Source of the DNA: JAHBWV01 sp964588385
GTDB lineage: Bacteria > Planctomycetota > Phycisphaerae > Phycisphaerales > UBA1924
NCBI GenBank assembly: GCA_964588385.1
Contig: CAZPPG010000001.1
Span: forward strand, 1 to 64,000
Reading direction: 5' to 3'
Length of the DNA stretch: 64,000 bases
Each line of letters opens with the position of its first letter. The first letter of the stretch is position 1. Positions 33,471 through 41,518 of the stretch are shown piece by piece. Made by a program: the position numbers and the translations under genes. Under the pieces are notes generated by a model. It was not told where the DNA came from, ran no database searches, and saw nothing but the letters and a program-made list of their open reading frames with translations.

Positions 33471-33719
33471 GTGGACGCGAGCACCTCACCATCTTGGCTC
33501 TCAATCGCAACGAGACGCGATGTCGTGCGGCGGGCGACCACGTACATGCTCGTCGTCGGGACCATTCTCATCTCGATCAACCACGTTCCCGCCTTGGTCA
33601 AGGGCGATGTCACAGGCTTTCGGATCTTCCAGATACTGCTGACATACTGCGTCCCCTACGCCGTCACCACCTTCGCCAGCACGCAGGCGATCAGGGGAGA
33701 GAAGCGGCGGCTCAACTGA
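33471..33719 (+). CDS. Small NrtS-family membrane protein
   Basis: An 82-residue protein with two membrane helices (ATTYMLVVGTILISINHVPALV and FRIFQILLTYCVPYAVTTFAS) and a basic C-terminus. This fits the short NrtS family, reported in nitrate/nitrite uptake. GTG 33471 is chosen for the usual family length, with GAGGGG upstream. An ATG at 33411 would overlap clpS. No nitrate reductase genes are seen nearby, so the transport role is tentative. Confidence 0.7.
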   Translation: MDASTSPSWLSIATRRDVVRRATTYMLVVGTILISINHVPALVKGDVTGFRIFQILLTYCVPYAVTTFASTQAIRGEKRRLN

Positions 33720-33730
33720 GCGGCCTCCAC

Positions 33731-33936
33731 GCGCGCCAGGAGTCGCTCTTCAATCTGCTCTGGAGCCACGCTGAAGACGCCCACGTACCGGACGCCTTTG
33801 CCGTTACCCGTTGCCTCGGGCTGGAGGCCTTCTCGCCTTGGGCGGCCCTCTGCACCTTCATTGAGCGCGATCGCGCCGGTGACGTGAGCGACGGCCCCGG
33901 CTACGCGGCGTGCGTTCGATGCCAGATCCTCAGAGG
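33731..33936 (+). pseudogene. Decayed partial duplicate of rsmD
   Basis: This stretch is clearly similar, in DNA and in translation, to codons 29-98 of the intact rsmD at 34502. It reads ESLFNLLWSHAEDAHV against ESLFNLLRGHFEDVHV, then LGLEAFSPWAALCTFIERDRA against VGLEALSRGAAFCTFIERDRA, and ends at CQIL against CQIV. The GTG part of the AGTGSVG SAM motif is lost (AVTRCLG), there is no start, and downstream homology stops. It overlaps the 3' end of the convergent PGPGW gene. It is a remnant of a local duplication about 0.8 kb from its parent. Confidence 0.88.
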
Positions 33937-34329
33937 TTGCTTGTGTCGTCTGCTTCGGATCCAGTTGATGGGCTTGAGAACCCATGGCAGCGCAGCCAGC
34001 CGCCGCTCCAGGCGGTACTTCCCGGGAGCATCGATCAAGAAGAACCCGACGAGGAGCGTGAGCAAACCTTGGCCCGGGAGCAGAAGCATGCCGATGCCGG
34101 CGAGCATCAGGAGCGCACCGAGCAGGTTCTTGCCGATGCGGAGTGCGAGGCGCAGGCCGGGATTCTGCCCTGCCATGCGACTTGGCGGCCTGCGCTCGTG
34201 AGCGAAGTAGTCCGAGGGCAGGCGCACAACGATCGCGGGAATGATGAAGAGACTGGCGACGAGAACCACGAGTGAAACGATGCCGATCGTCCACACCATC
34301 CCATCGTGTGCTTGGAGCCATTCGAGCAT
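33901..34329 (-). CDS. PGPGW-type small transmembrane protein
   Basis: A 142-residue protein. An N-terminal helix (IGIVSLVVLVASLFIIPAIVV) is followed by a basic loop and a second hydrophobic region, LLGALLMLAGIGMLLLPGQGLLTLLVGFFLI. The latter holds the LPGxG signature and is followed by DAPGKYRLERRL. Proteins with this LPGPGW-like motif are widespread, inner-membrane and functionally uncharacterised. The last 12 codons lie within the rsmD-derived duplicate on the other strand, so the C-terminus may have been rewritten when that fragment inserted. Confidence 0.75.
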   Translation of the reverse strand: MLEWLQAHDGMVWTIGIVSLVVLVASLFIIPAIVVRLPSDYFAHERRPPSRMAGQNPGLRLALRIGKNLLGALLMLAGIGMLLLPGQGLLTLLVGFFLIDAPGKYRLERRLAALPWVLKPINWIRSRRHKQPLRIWHRTHAA

Positions 34330-34501
34330 GCGATGCCTTCCTGTCTCAAACGACGCACCCCGGGCCCAACTTCTCTCTTGCGGTCCTTGGGTTCCTGATC
34401 GTCGGATGTCGGGATGATCGGCGCGTGAAACCAGCGTAAACGAGGGGCCGGGGCCGCTGACGCGCCCGACCCTGAGCTCTTTCGGCTTCTATCCTCTCTT
34501 C

Positions 34502-35341
34502 ATGCGCATCATCTCCGGCGAGTTCCGCTCCAGAAAGCTCCAGTCTCCCCCCGAGAACTCCGAGACCCGCCCCATCCCCGATCGCGTCAAGGAGTCGCTC
34601 TTCAACCTCCTCCGCGGCCACTTTGAGGACGTTCATGTGCTGGACGCGTTCGCCGGCACCGGCTCCGTCGGGCTGGAGGCCCTCTCGCGTGGGGCCGCGT
34701 TCTGCACGTTCATCGAGCGAGATCGAGCCGTTGCGAAGGTATTGGAAGCCAACATCAAGTCGCTGGGTTGCGAGGACCGCTGCCAGATCGTCGTCGGCGA
34801 TGCGCTCGGGGCGGCGTCGCTTGCGAGACTTCACGAGCCGGTTCACATCGCCTTCTTCGATCCGCCCTACGCCGTGGTGAGGAACGACCTTGGCTGGCGC
34901 CGGACACGCGAGCAGTTCGCCCGAGTGCTCACGCACCTGGACGCCGGCGGCTTCCTTGTGCATCGCACACCGTGGCCATTCATCGAAGTTCTCGAAGGCG
35001 ACGCCGAGCCGGAGCCCGAGCACCGAGAGGGCCCCGATCACGACGACGACTCGGACTTTGACGCGCACAATCCGGCCCATCCCGATTACCGCCCGCGTCG
35101 CGTCAGGCGCCCTCGCGCCTCCGAGCCCGAGGTTCCGCCCATGCCGCCGATCGAGCTCTCGATCGATCTCTCCGATCCGAACGCCGATGCGGCTCTTGAG
35201 GCGTTCGAGGCGGAACTGGCCCGCGCCGGTCAGCCCGCGCCCCGGGCCGATATCGACCTTTCCATACCCGGCGCGGTCGGCCCGGAGACCCACACGTACG
35301 GCACGACGGCGATCCATCTGTACCAGGCCGCGACCCGTTGA
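34502..35341 (+). CDS. rsmD: 16S rRNA (guanine-966-N2)-methyltransferase with internal acidic insertion
   Basis: A 279-residue SAM-dependent enzyme that methylates 16S rRNA during 30S assembly. MRIISGEFRSRKL starts it; ETRPIPDRVKESLFN, the SAM loop DAFAGTGSVGLEALSRGA, and the catalytic DPPY (120-123) follow. The usual enzyme is about 185-200 residues. Here about 90 residues, rich in Asp, Glu, Pro and Arg (about 172-262), lie between LVHRTPWPF and the last strand HTYGTTAIHLY. A decayed partial copy lies 0.8 kb upstream. The phosphohexomutase gene follows 37 bp later. Confidence 0.9.
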   Translation: MRIISGEFRSRKLQSPPENSETRPIPDRVKESLFNLLRGHFEDVHVLDAFAGTGSVGLEALSRGAAFCTFIERDRAVAKVLEANIKSLGCEDRCQIVVGDALGAASLARLHEPVHIAFFDPPYAVVRNDLGWRRTREQFARVLTHLDAGGFLVHRTPWPFIEVLEGDAEPEPEHREGPDHDDDSDFDAHNPAHPDYRPRRVRRPRASEPEVPPMPPIELSIDLSDPNADAALEAFEAELARAGQPAPRADIDLSIPGAVGPETHTYGTTAIHLYQAATR

Positions 35342-35378
35342 TTCTCTCGTTGCGGCTTCCTCCTATCCTGTGCGTTCC

Positions 35379-36851
35379 ATGAAGACCACTCCGACGGACG
35401 CGCCCCTCATGCTCGGCGTCAGCGGCTGCCGCGGCATTGTCGGCGCCTCGCTCACGCACGATGTCGCCACTCGCTATGCCGGCGCCTTTGCGGGATGGCT
35501 CCGCGAGTCGCGCGCCGCGGGCTCTTCCGGCGCGGGGAGCGGCCGGCCGCGGGTGGTGCTGGCGCGCGACGGGCGGGCGGGGTGCCAGATGGTTCACGCT
35601 GCGGCGCTGGCAGGGCTCACATCGGCCGGATGTGACGTGATCGACCTGGGTGTGGCGATGACGCCGACGGCGGGCGTGCTGACCGACGCCCGTGGCGCGG
35701 ACGCGGCGATGATCCTGACCGCCAGCCACAATCCGCAGCAGTGGAACGGCCTCAAGGCGCTTGTGCGGGCGCACGGGCTTTCGGACCCCAGCGCGATCGA
35801 CGCGTGCGCTCCCGACGCGCCGACGGCGGCCCGGATCGTCGAGCGATTCCAGCGGAACGCGCCGGTGCAGGACGCTGTTCCCTGGGACCAGATCGGCACG
35901 ATCGCGATCGATCAGACCGCAACCGACACGCACGTGGAGACGGTGATTCGCCCTCTGGATGAGATCGGCCTGGCCGTGCCCACCAAGGACCGGCACTATC
36001 GCGTGGTTGTCGACTCGGTGAATGGCTCCGGTGCTCCGAGCGCTCTCTCGCTGCTGGAGCGGCTGGGCTGTTCGGAGATCGTGCAGCTTCACGGTGAGCC
36101 GACGGGGATCTTCCCGCACACGCCGGAGCCGACACGCGAGAACCTGACCGGGCTCGCAACGGCGACGGCCGAGCGACGCGGCATCGTGGGGTTCGCTCAG
36201 GATCCGGACGCCGACCGGCTGGCGATCATCGACGCCGACGGCACGTACATCGGTGAGGAGTACACACTGGTGCTCTCGGCGCTGGCGATCCTCGGCTCGA
36301 TGGGTGACCGGGCCAGGGGCGCGGTTCTGTGCACGAATCTCTCGACCAGTCGGATGATTGACGATCTGGCGGCGCCCTTCGGAGCACGCGTGATCCGGAC
36401 GGCGGTGGGGGAAGCAAACGTCGTGGCGGCGATGAAGCAGCACGGCGCAGTGATGGGCGGCGAGGGGAACGGGGGCGTGATCTGGCCTCGCGTCACGTAT
36501 GTGCGGGACTCGCTCTCGGCGATGGCGTTGACACTGGGGCTGCTGGCGAGCGAGGATCGCCCGCTATCGGCGATCATCGCGGACATGCCGCGGTACTCGA
36601 TCGAGAAGCGCAAGGTCGACCTGGCGTCGAAGGACGATGCCCGTCCCGCGATCGAGAAGATCGCAAGGGCGTACGCGTCGGCGACGATCGATCTTCAGGA
36701 TGGCGTGCGTGTGGACTGGACGGACCGGCGTGCCTGGCTGCACGTCCGCGCCAGCAACACCGAGCCGATCATGCGTCTAATTGCCGAGGCCCCGACCGAG
36801 GGCGAGGCCCGCGCGATCCTTGATGATGCGGCTCGAGTGATCGCGGGGTGA
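35379..36851 (+). CDS. Phosphohexomutase (phosphoglucosamine/phosphomannomutase family)
   Basis: A 490-residue alpha-D-phosphohexomutase. The phosphoserine loop is TASHNP (114-119, Ser116). The metal loop is DPDADR (275-280), the sugar loop GEGNG (361-365), and the C-terminal phosphate loop RASNTEP. It moves phosphate between the 1 and 6 positions of a hexose for cell-wall or polysaccharide precursors. The sugar loop is not the GEESG typical of phosphomannomutases, which leans toward GlmM-like use, but specificity is not proven. The start is ATG 35379; longer frames overlap rsmD. Confidence 0.88.
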   Translation: MKTTPTDAPLMLGVSGCRGIVGASLTHDVATRYAGAFAGWLRESRAAGSSGAGSGRPRVVLARDGRAGCQMVHAAALAGLTSAGCDVIDLGVAMTPTAGVLTDARGADAAMILTASHNPQQWNGLKALVRAHGLSDPSAIDACAPDAPTAARIVERFQRNAPVQDAVPWDQIGTIAIDQTATDTHVETVIRPLDEIGLAVPTKDRHYRVVVDSVNGSGAPSALSLLERLGCSEIVQLHGEPTGIFPHTPEPTRENLTGLATATAERRGIVGFAQDPDADRLAIIDADGTYIGEEYTLVLSALAILGSMGDRARGAVLCTNLSTSRMIDDLAAPFGARVIRTAVGEANVVAAMKQHGAVMGGEGNGGVIWPRVTYVRDSLSAMALTLGLLASEDRPLSAIIADMPRYSIEKRKVDLASKDDARPAIEKIARAYASATIDLQDGVRVDWTDRRAWLHVRASNTEPIMRLIAEAPTEGEARAILDDAARVIAG

Positions 36852-36875
36852 GTGACAAGGGACACGGTTTGAACG

Positions 36876-36920
36876 AACAACGCCGACTCCCAACATTCCA
36901 GTTGAGGGCCGGCGTTTGTT
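36876..36920. terminator. Terminator between phosphohexomutase and tRNA-Ile genes
   Basis: AACAACGCCG (36876-36885) pairs with CGGCGTTTGTT (36910-36920), with one bulge, and an inner CCCAAC/GTTGAGGG can extend the stem. T-rich sequence follows on both strands. It can end the plus-strand phosphohexomutase mRNA and the minus-strand tRNA transcript. Confidence 0.7.
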
Positions 36921-36929
36921 TCTCGTGAA

Positions 36930-37003
<74 letters not shown>

Positions 37004-37219
37004 GTCCTCAAAGGACTTGCGGGTGTCGCCGCACGCCCCTTTCCCGGTTGCTCTCGCGACCGGGCCGAAAGTATACCCCTCGCGCTCGGCACCTTCCCGC
37101 TTCGGGCCCCTTCCCGTTCCGGAGGGGGCGAACCTCATCGGCGGCGTGGCCGCCGGGCTTGCACCGGGCCGGGCGAATCAAGCGAGGATTTCCGGACTGG
37201 GTTCCTGTCCCGCCAATGA

Positions 37220-37249
37220 AAGACCCCAGGGAGGGCTCCCTGGGGTCTT
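37220..37249 (-). terminator. Intrinsic terminator of the metalloprotease gene
   Basis: A 13-bp perfect stem, from AAGACCCCAGGGA (37220-37232) to TCCCTGGGGTCTT (37237-37249), encloses a GGGC loop. On the minus strand TTCATT follows. It lies 38 bp after the metalloprotease stop. The rest of 37004-37286 holds no gene. Confidence 0.85.
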
Positions 37250-37286
37250 GATTACAGACGAGATGGCAGGTGATCTCGGCTTTGGA

Positions 37287-40200
37287 TCACTTGCTGTTCT
37301 TCTCGGCCTCCTGACCGAACATGATCACGCGGGGCGCCCCGCCGCCGATCTTGTCGGCGTTGTAGATGAACTGGGCGTCCAGGGCCTTCTCGATGCGGAG
37401 TGCGCTCTCGGAGAGGTGAGCCTTGGTGTAGGTGTCGAGGCCGTTCTTCTCCGAGGCAGCCTTGAGCTTCTCGCCCATCTCCCGGAGCTTGGCCGTGGCG
37501 AGCGTCGCGATGGTGCGTGACGCGGGGGACGCGACCGAGCCGGGCATCGACAGCCCGATGAGGCGCTCGATGTGCTCGCGCTGCAGATTGCGGCGCAGGG
37601 AGGAGATCATGGGCTTGCGGTCGGTGTAGGAGCCGGCACCCGCGCCGTCCACCTCCGACCAGATGGCCGAGGAGACCGTGCTCAGGACTTCGGGGAGCGT
37701 GAGCATGTCCTGATCGGCGGAGATGCGCTGCTCGTTGTCGAAGACGCGTTGCAGCGTGATGGGGTTCATGAGCATCGTGAGGACCGAGGCCTGCACGCCG
37801 ATGATGCGGTCGTGGATCGGATAAGGGACATCCTCAAGGCCGGAGACCCCGCCGCCCGCGTCGAGCCACTTGTCCAATGACATCTTCGTGAGCAGCTCGG
37901 GCGTGAGGCCGAAGGCCTCGTCATAGAACGCGTTGTCGATGCAGAACTTCAGCGCGGCCCGCTGGCGCTCGGCCGGGACGGGGACGACGGGATCGCGCCC
38001 GTTGGGGTCGCCCTTCTTGTCGCGGTGGATGAAGCTGCCGCCCACCCAGTTGGCCATCATGGAGAGCATCTGGGTCTGCGTGCCCAGCGTGATGCCATAG
38101 CCGCGCCGGGCCTTCGACCACGACTCGCCGTCCTTGACGAACTTGGTGAGGATGTCGGCACGCTGCTGCTTGGTCAGACGCATGCGGCTGTTGGCGAAGA
38201 CCAGCGGGTCCGCCGCGAGGTCGTAGCGGCGAGCCAGGGGATCGGAGCCGAAGGTGTCCTCGTCGGTGGCGTAGACGAGCTCGGGCTCGGCCACGCGCTC
38301 AAGCACCTTCTTGGGGTCGCCGAAGCCGTAGCCGTACTCGATCACCCACATGTCGTAAGGACCGACGGCGATGGGTGAGTAGTCGCCCTGCACCTCGCCG
38401 TCGCCCATGTTGATGTTGACCGGGGTGTAGTCCATCACCGAGCCGGCCCAGGTCTTCTTGCCCTTCATCTGCTCGCTGTTGATCTCGGCGAGCGTGAAGA
38501 TGGAGGATGACTTGAAGTTGTGGCGGAGGCCAAGCGTGTGGCCGACCTCGTGGGCGACCAGGTCGGCGAGCGCCGGCCCGACGAACCACTCGGGGATGCC
38601 GTCGAGCAGGTCCTCGTCGGACTTCTTGTCCTTCTTGGCCTTGTCCTCGTCCTTGGGCTTCTCGTCTGCCTTGGGCTCTTCTGCGGGCTGCTCCTCGGCG
38701 CCCATCAGCGCGAGCACCTCAGGCGGAAGCTCCTTGCCCTCCGCCTTGGCCGCGGCGATCCGCGCCTTGATCAGCTCCTGAACCTCGGGGGGCAGGTCGT
38801 TGATGGACTGCTTGGGCTTCTCCTGCGGCTGGCTCTCCAGCTCGCCCCCAAGCTCCAGCTGCATCCGCATCAGCGACATGTCAAAGGCCTTGCCGACGGC
38901 GGCCATGCACATGCCGTTCATCTGGATGTTGGTGCCGATCAGACCGTCGAACTCATCGTCGCCGTACATGGTGGCGTCGACGTTCGCGATCGGGTGGCCG
39001 CCGTAGGCGAGCACGCCTCGACGCGCACGCTCCTGGAGCATGCGGTCCTGCTCGGCAGGATTGGCGAACCGGACGCGTGGATCCCAAGAGGGGTTGGCCT
39101 CCAGCCACGCCATCATGTCCGGACCGAAGCCCTCCATGGCCATCTGCGGGAGGTACTCGTTGGACTGGTACCAGAACACGCGGATCCAGCCGTCGGTGAG
39201 CACGATGTCGGCGTCGATGATCTCGCCGGTCATGGGGTTCACGCGGCTCGGCCCGATGGCCGTCGAGATGTCGTTGGAGAGCCAGCGGATGAAGTTGTAG
39301 CGCACATCCTCCGGGTCCTTGTCCATGTGCGCGCCGGACGCCTCGTCCTGGTAGAGCACCTGCACCGCGTCGATGATCCCGATCTGCTCGAACGCCTTGT
39401 TCCAGTACTCGATGCCCTCCTTCACCCAGCGGCGGTAGCGGATCGGCACCGTGTGCTCGACATAGAAGATGATCGGCTGCTTGGGCGGGCTGAGCTTGCG
39501 GCCCGGATCGGCCTTCTCAAGGTGCCAGCGGTTGGCGTAACGCACCCACTTGTCGGCTTCCTTGAACTTGCCGAGGTCGCGATAGGCGGTCGTGAAGTAG
39601 CCGATGCGCTCGTCGGCGATGCGGGGCTTGAACGCCGGGTTGTCCTTGAGCAGGCTGATCGAATAGTGGAATCGCTTGAGCAGGCCGCCCGCGACGGGAA
39701 CCTCGATCTCGATCTCCATGTTCTCGGGGAAGGTCTTGGCGGTGCGGATGGTGGCGAGTCGGTTGTTGGTGCCGCTCATGGCGTTGCCGAAGAACTTGGA
39801 GCCCTCGGCGACGAGCAGGTTGTCGAGGTCGATCACGGGCTGGCCGGTGGGGCCCATGCCCAGGATCGGCACGTCGACGATGATGCGGTCGGTGAAGATG
39901 TTGCTGACCGAGGACTTGGACTCCTGGTCGCCGGTGGAGCGGGTGTCGGTGTTCGGGGCGACCAGGGCGATGCGATCGCCGTAGCGCTTCCAGTAGACGT
40001 ATCGGGAGGAGCCCTGCAGGCCGGCCCAGATGTCGCCTCCGGAGACCGTCATGGCGATGTAGTGCTTCTGACGCTCCCAGCCGCGGGGAAGCTCGGCGAT
40101 GAGCTGCTGGTCCTTGTCGCGCCGCCAGAGCCGGTAGAGCGGGGTCTCGTTCTGGTTGGAAGAAGTGACCTCGGTGTAATCCTTGGAGACCTCGGCGAAG

Positions 40201-40403
40201 GGTTTGAGGTCGCCATCCGCGCCGCCTCCGCCCTGGCGGGCGGCGGCCATGGCACGGATCTGGTCCACGGACGGGATCTCGGCGGCGATGGGCGCCTCGG
40301 GCGAGGCATCGGAGGGCGCGTCCTGCGCGAGCGTCGGCGCGGCAAGCAGCGTGCAGCCGAGCGTGGTCAGGAGGGTGCGCCGGAGCAGGGTCTGGATGGT
40401 CAT
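37287..40403 (-). CDS. Large secreted zinc metalloprotease
   Basis: A 1038-residue exported protein with a signal peptide (about 1-26, ending APTLAQ). The zinc signature is HEVGHTLGLRH (His618, Glu619, His622, His628), as in metzincin-like enzymes. It matches the DUF5117/DUF4953-type large planctomycete and Bacteroidetes metalloproteases, in which VEHTVPIRYRRWVKEGIEYWN and the segment AGSVMDYTP after the zinc site are typical. A Lys/Glu/Pro-rich charged insertion (about 545-600) precedes the active site. The start at 40403 has AGGAG nine bases upstream. The substrate is unknown; it should act in the periplasm or outside. Confidence 0.87.
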   Translation of the reverse strand: MTIQTLLRRTLLTTLGCTLLAAPTLAQDAPSDASPEAPIAAEIPSVDQIRAMAAARQGGGGADGDLKPFAEVSKDYTEVTSSNQNETPLYRLWRRDKDQQLIAELPRGWERQKHYIAMTVSGGDIWAGLQGSSRYVYWKRYGDRIALVAPNTDTRSTGDQESKSSVSNIFTDRIIVDVPILGMGPTGQPVIDLDNLLVAEGSKFFGNAMSGTNNRLATIRTAKTFPENMEIEIEVPVAGGLLKRFHYSISLLKDNPAFKPRIADERIGYFTTAYRDLGKFKEADKWVRYANRWHLEKADPGRKLSPPKQPIIFYVEHTVPIRYRRWVKEGIEYWNKAFEQIGIIDAVQVLYQDEASGAHMDKDPEDVRYNFIRWLSNDISTAIGPSRVNPMTGEIIDADIVLTDGWIRVFWYQSNEYLPQMAMEGFGPDMMAWLEANPSWDPRVRFANPAEQDRMLQERARRGVLAYGGHPIANVDATMYGDDEFDGLIGTNIQMNGMCMAAVGKAFDMSLMRMQLELGGELESQPQEKPKQSINDLPPEVQELIKARIAAAKAEGKELPPEVLALMGAEEQPAEEPKADEKPKDEDKAKKDKKSDEDLLDGIPEWFVGPALADLVAHEVGHTLGLRHNFKSSSIFTLAEINSEQMKGKKTWAGSVMDYTPVNINMGDGEVQGDYSPIAVGPYDMWVIEYGYGFGDPKKVLERVAEPELVYATDEDTFGSDPLARRYDLAADPLVFANSRMRLTKQQRADILTKFVKDGESWSKARRGYGITLGTQTQMLSMMANWVGGSFIHRDKKGDPNGRDPVVPVPAERQRAALKFCIDNAFYDEAFGLTPELLTKMSLDKWLDAGGGVSGLEDVPYPIHDRIIGVQASVLTMLMNPITLQRVFDNEQRISADQDMLTLPEVLSTVSSAIWSEVDGAGAGSYTDRKPMISSLRRNLQREHIERLIGLSMPGSVASPASRTIATLATAKLREMGEKLKAASEKNGLDTYTKAHLSESALRIEKALDAQFIYNADKIGGGAPRVIMFGQEAEKNSK

Positions 40404-40513
40404 GGTGTCGAACTCCTGGAGGGGCGGGGGCGACGCTCGGACGAGCGGAACCCCGCGGGATGGCGGGAGTGAGGGAGCCGAAAAAATCAGTGGACGCGAT
40501 CGGAAGGAGCTGG

Positions 40514-41518
40514 TCAACCGGGGAGCAAGTCGGTGCGGTCGGTGATGAAGGCGATGGCGATTGTAACGACGACGAAGGCGAGGCCGGCGACCTGGAACGC
40601 TCGATCGCGTGTCGCCAGTTCGGTGGGGTCGTCGTAGTCGCCCCGCTCGACCAGCACGATACACCGGAGCAGCCCGTAAGTTGCGGGCAACATGGTCAGC
40701 CACAAGAGGTTGAAGCCCACGGTGTACTTGTCCCCCTGGGCCTGAACATACCCCGCATACGTGACCAGGGCGGCCACGCCCGTGACGACGACCGTCATGC
40801 GCAGCAGCTCGTCGGTGTACACAGACTGGACCGCGCGGGCCTTTGCGACCCCCGCGCCCTGCACGGTCCGACGCTCGCCCAGTCGCTTGGCGAATGCCAG
40901 GAACATGCTCACGAAGAGCGTGCAGTTCAGGAGCCAGGTCGACGGCTCGATCTCGGTCGACGCGCACCCCCCCAGAACCCGGAGGACGAAGCCAAGCGCC
41001 AGACTGACGACATCCGCGATGATGTGGTGCTTGAAGAGGTAGGTGTACGCCATGACGTTGGCGATGTAGCCGACGATGGCAAGCCCCGTCCAGAGCGTCG
41101 CGGCAGTCGGGGCGACGACGCCGAGGGCCGCGATGGTGCCGAGCGCACCCAGCAGCAGCAGCGCGGCGAAGATCCACGCCGCCCGGACCGAGATCGCTCC
41201 AGAGGCCAGAGGACGCCGACGCTTCCGGGGATGGTTGCGGTCGGCCTCCCGATCCTGGATGTCATTGACGACGTAACAGGCGCTCGACCCGAGCCCAAAC
41301 CCGAGGAAGGCCAGCCCGACCGCCGGCCAGTTGATCGCGTGGCCATCCACCGCGCCGTAGACCGGCCCGACCAGGACGAACGCGCCCTTCCCCCACTGGT
41401 GCAAGCGTGCGAGTTTCAGGTAGTTGCGAAGCGCGGAGCGTTGCGGGATGGGGGGCGGTGAATCGCCCGGGCCGTCTATGGCCTCCTGCCCGCCTCCATG
41501 TCCCGCTGCTCCATCCAT
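40514..41518 (-). CDS. UbiA-family phosphoribosyl/prenyl transferase, DPPR-synthase-like
   Basis: About 334 residues with eight to nine membrane helices. The Asp-rich site NDIQDREADRNHPRKRRRPL is close to decaprenyl-phosphate phosphoribosyltransferase, which attaches phosphoribose to polyprenyl phosphate on the way to arabinan or related glycans. MAYTYLFKHHIIADVVSLALGFVLRVLGG supports that branch. The start is uncertain. ATG 41518 overlaps the upstream gene by 43 bp and no better ATG or GTG is seen before RSALRNYLKLARLHQW. It would be translationally coupled to that gene. Confidence 0.78.
   Translation of the reverse strand: MDGAAGHGGGQEAIDGPGDSPPPIPQRSALRNYLKLARLHQWGKGAFVLVGPVYGAVDGHAINWPAVGLAFLGFGLGSSACYVVNDIQDREADRNHPRKRRRPLASGAISVRAAWIFAALLLLGALGTIAALGVVAPTAATLWTGLAIVGYIANVMAYTYLFKHHIIADVVSLALGFVLRVLGGCASTEIEPSTWLLNCTLFVSMFLAFAKRLGERRTVQGAGVAKARAVQSVYTDELLRMTVVVTGVAALVTYAGYVQAQGDKYTVGFNLLWLTMLPATYGLLRCIVLVERGDYDDPTELATRDRAFQVAGLAFVVVTIAIAFITDRTDLLPG

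Noticed and set aside
38520..40472. Long plus-strand frame over the metalloprotease gene
   Set aside because: Antisense shadow; the minus strand carries the HExxHxxGxxH protease with signal peptide.
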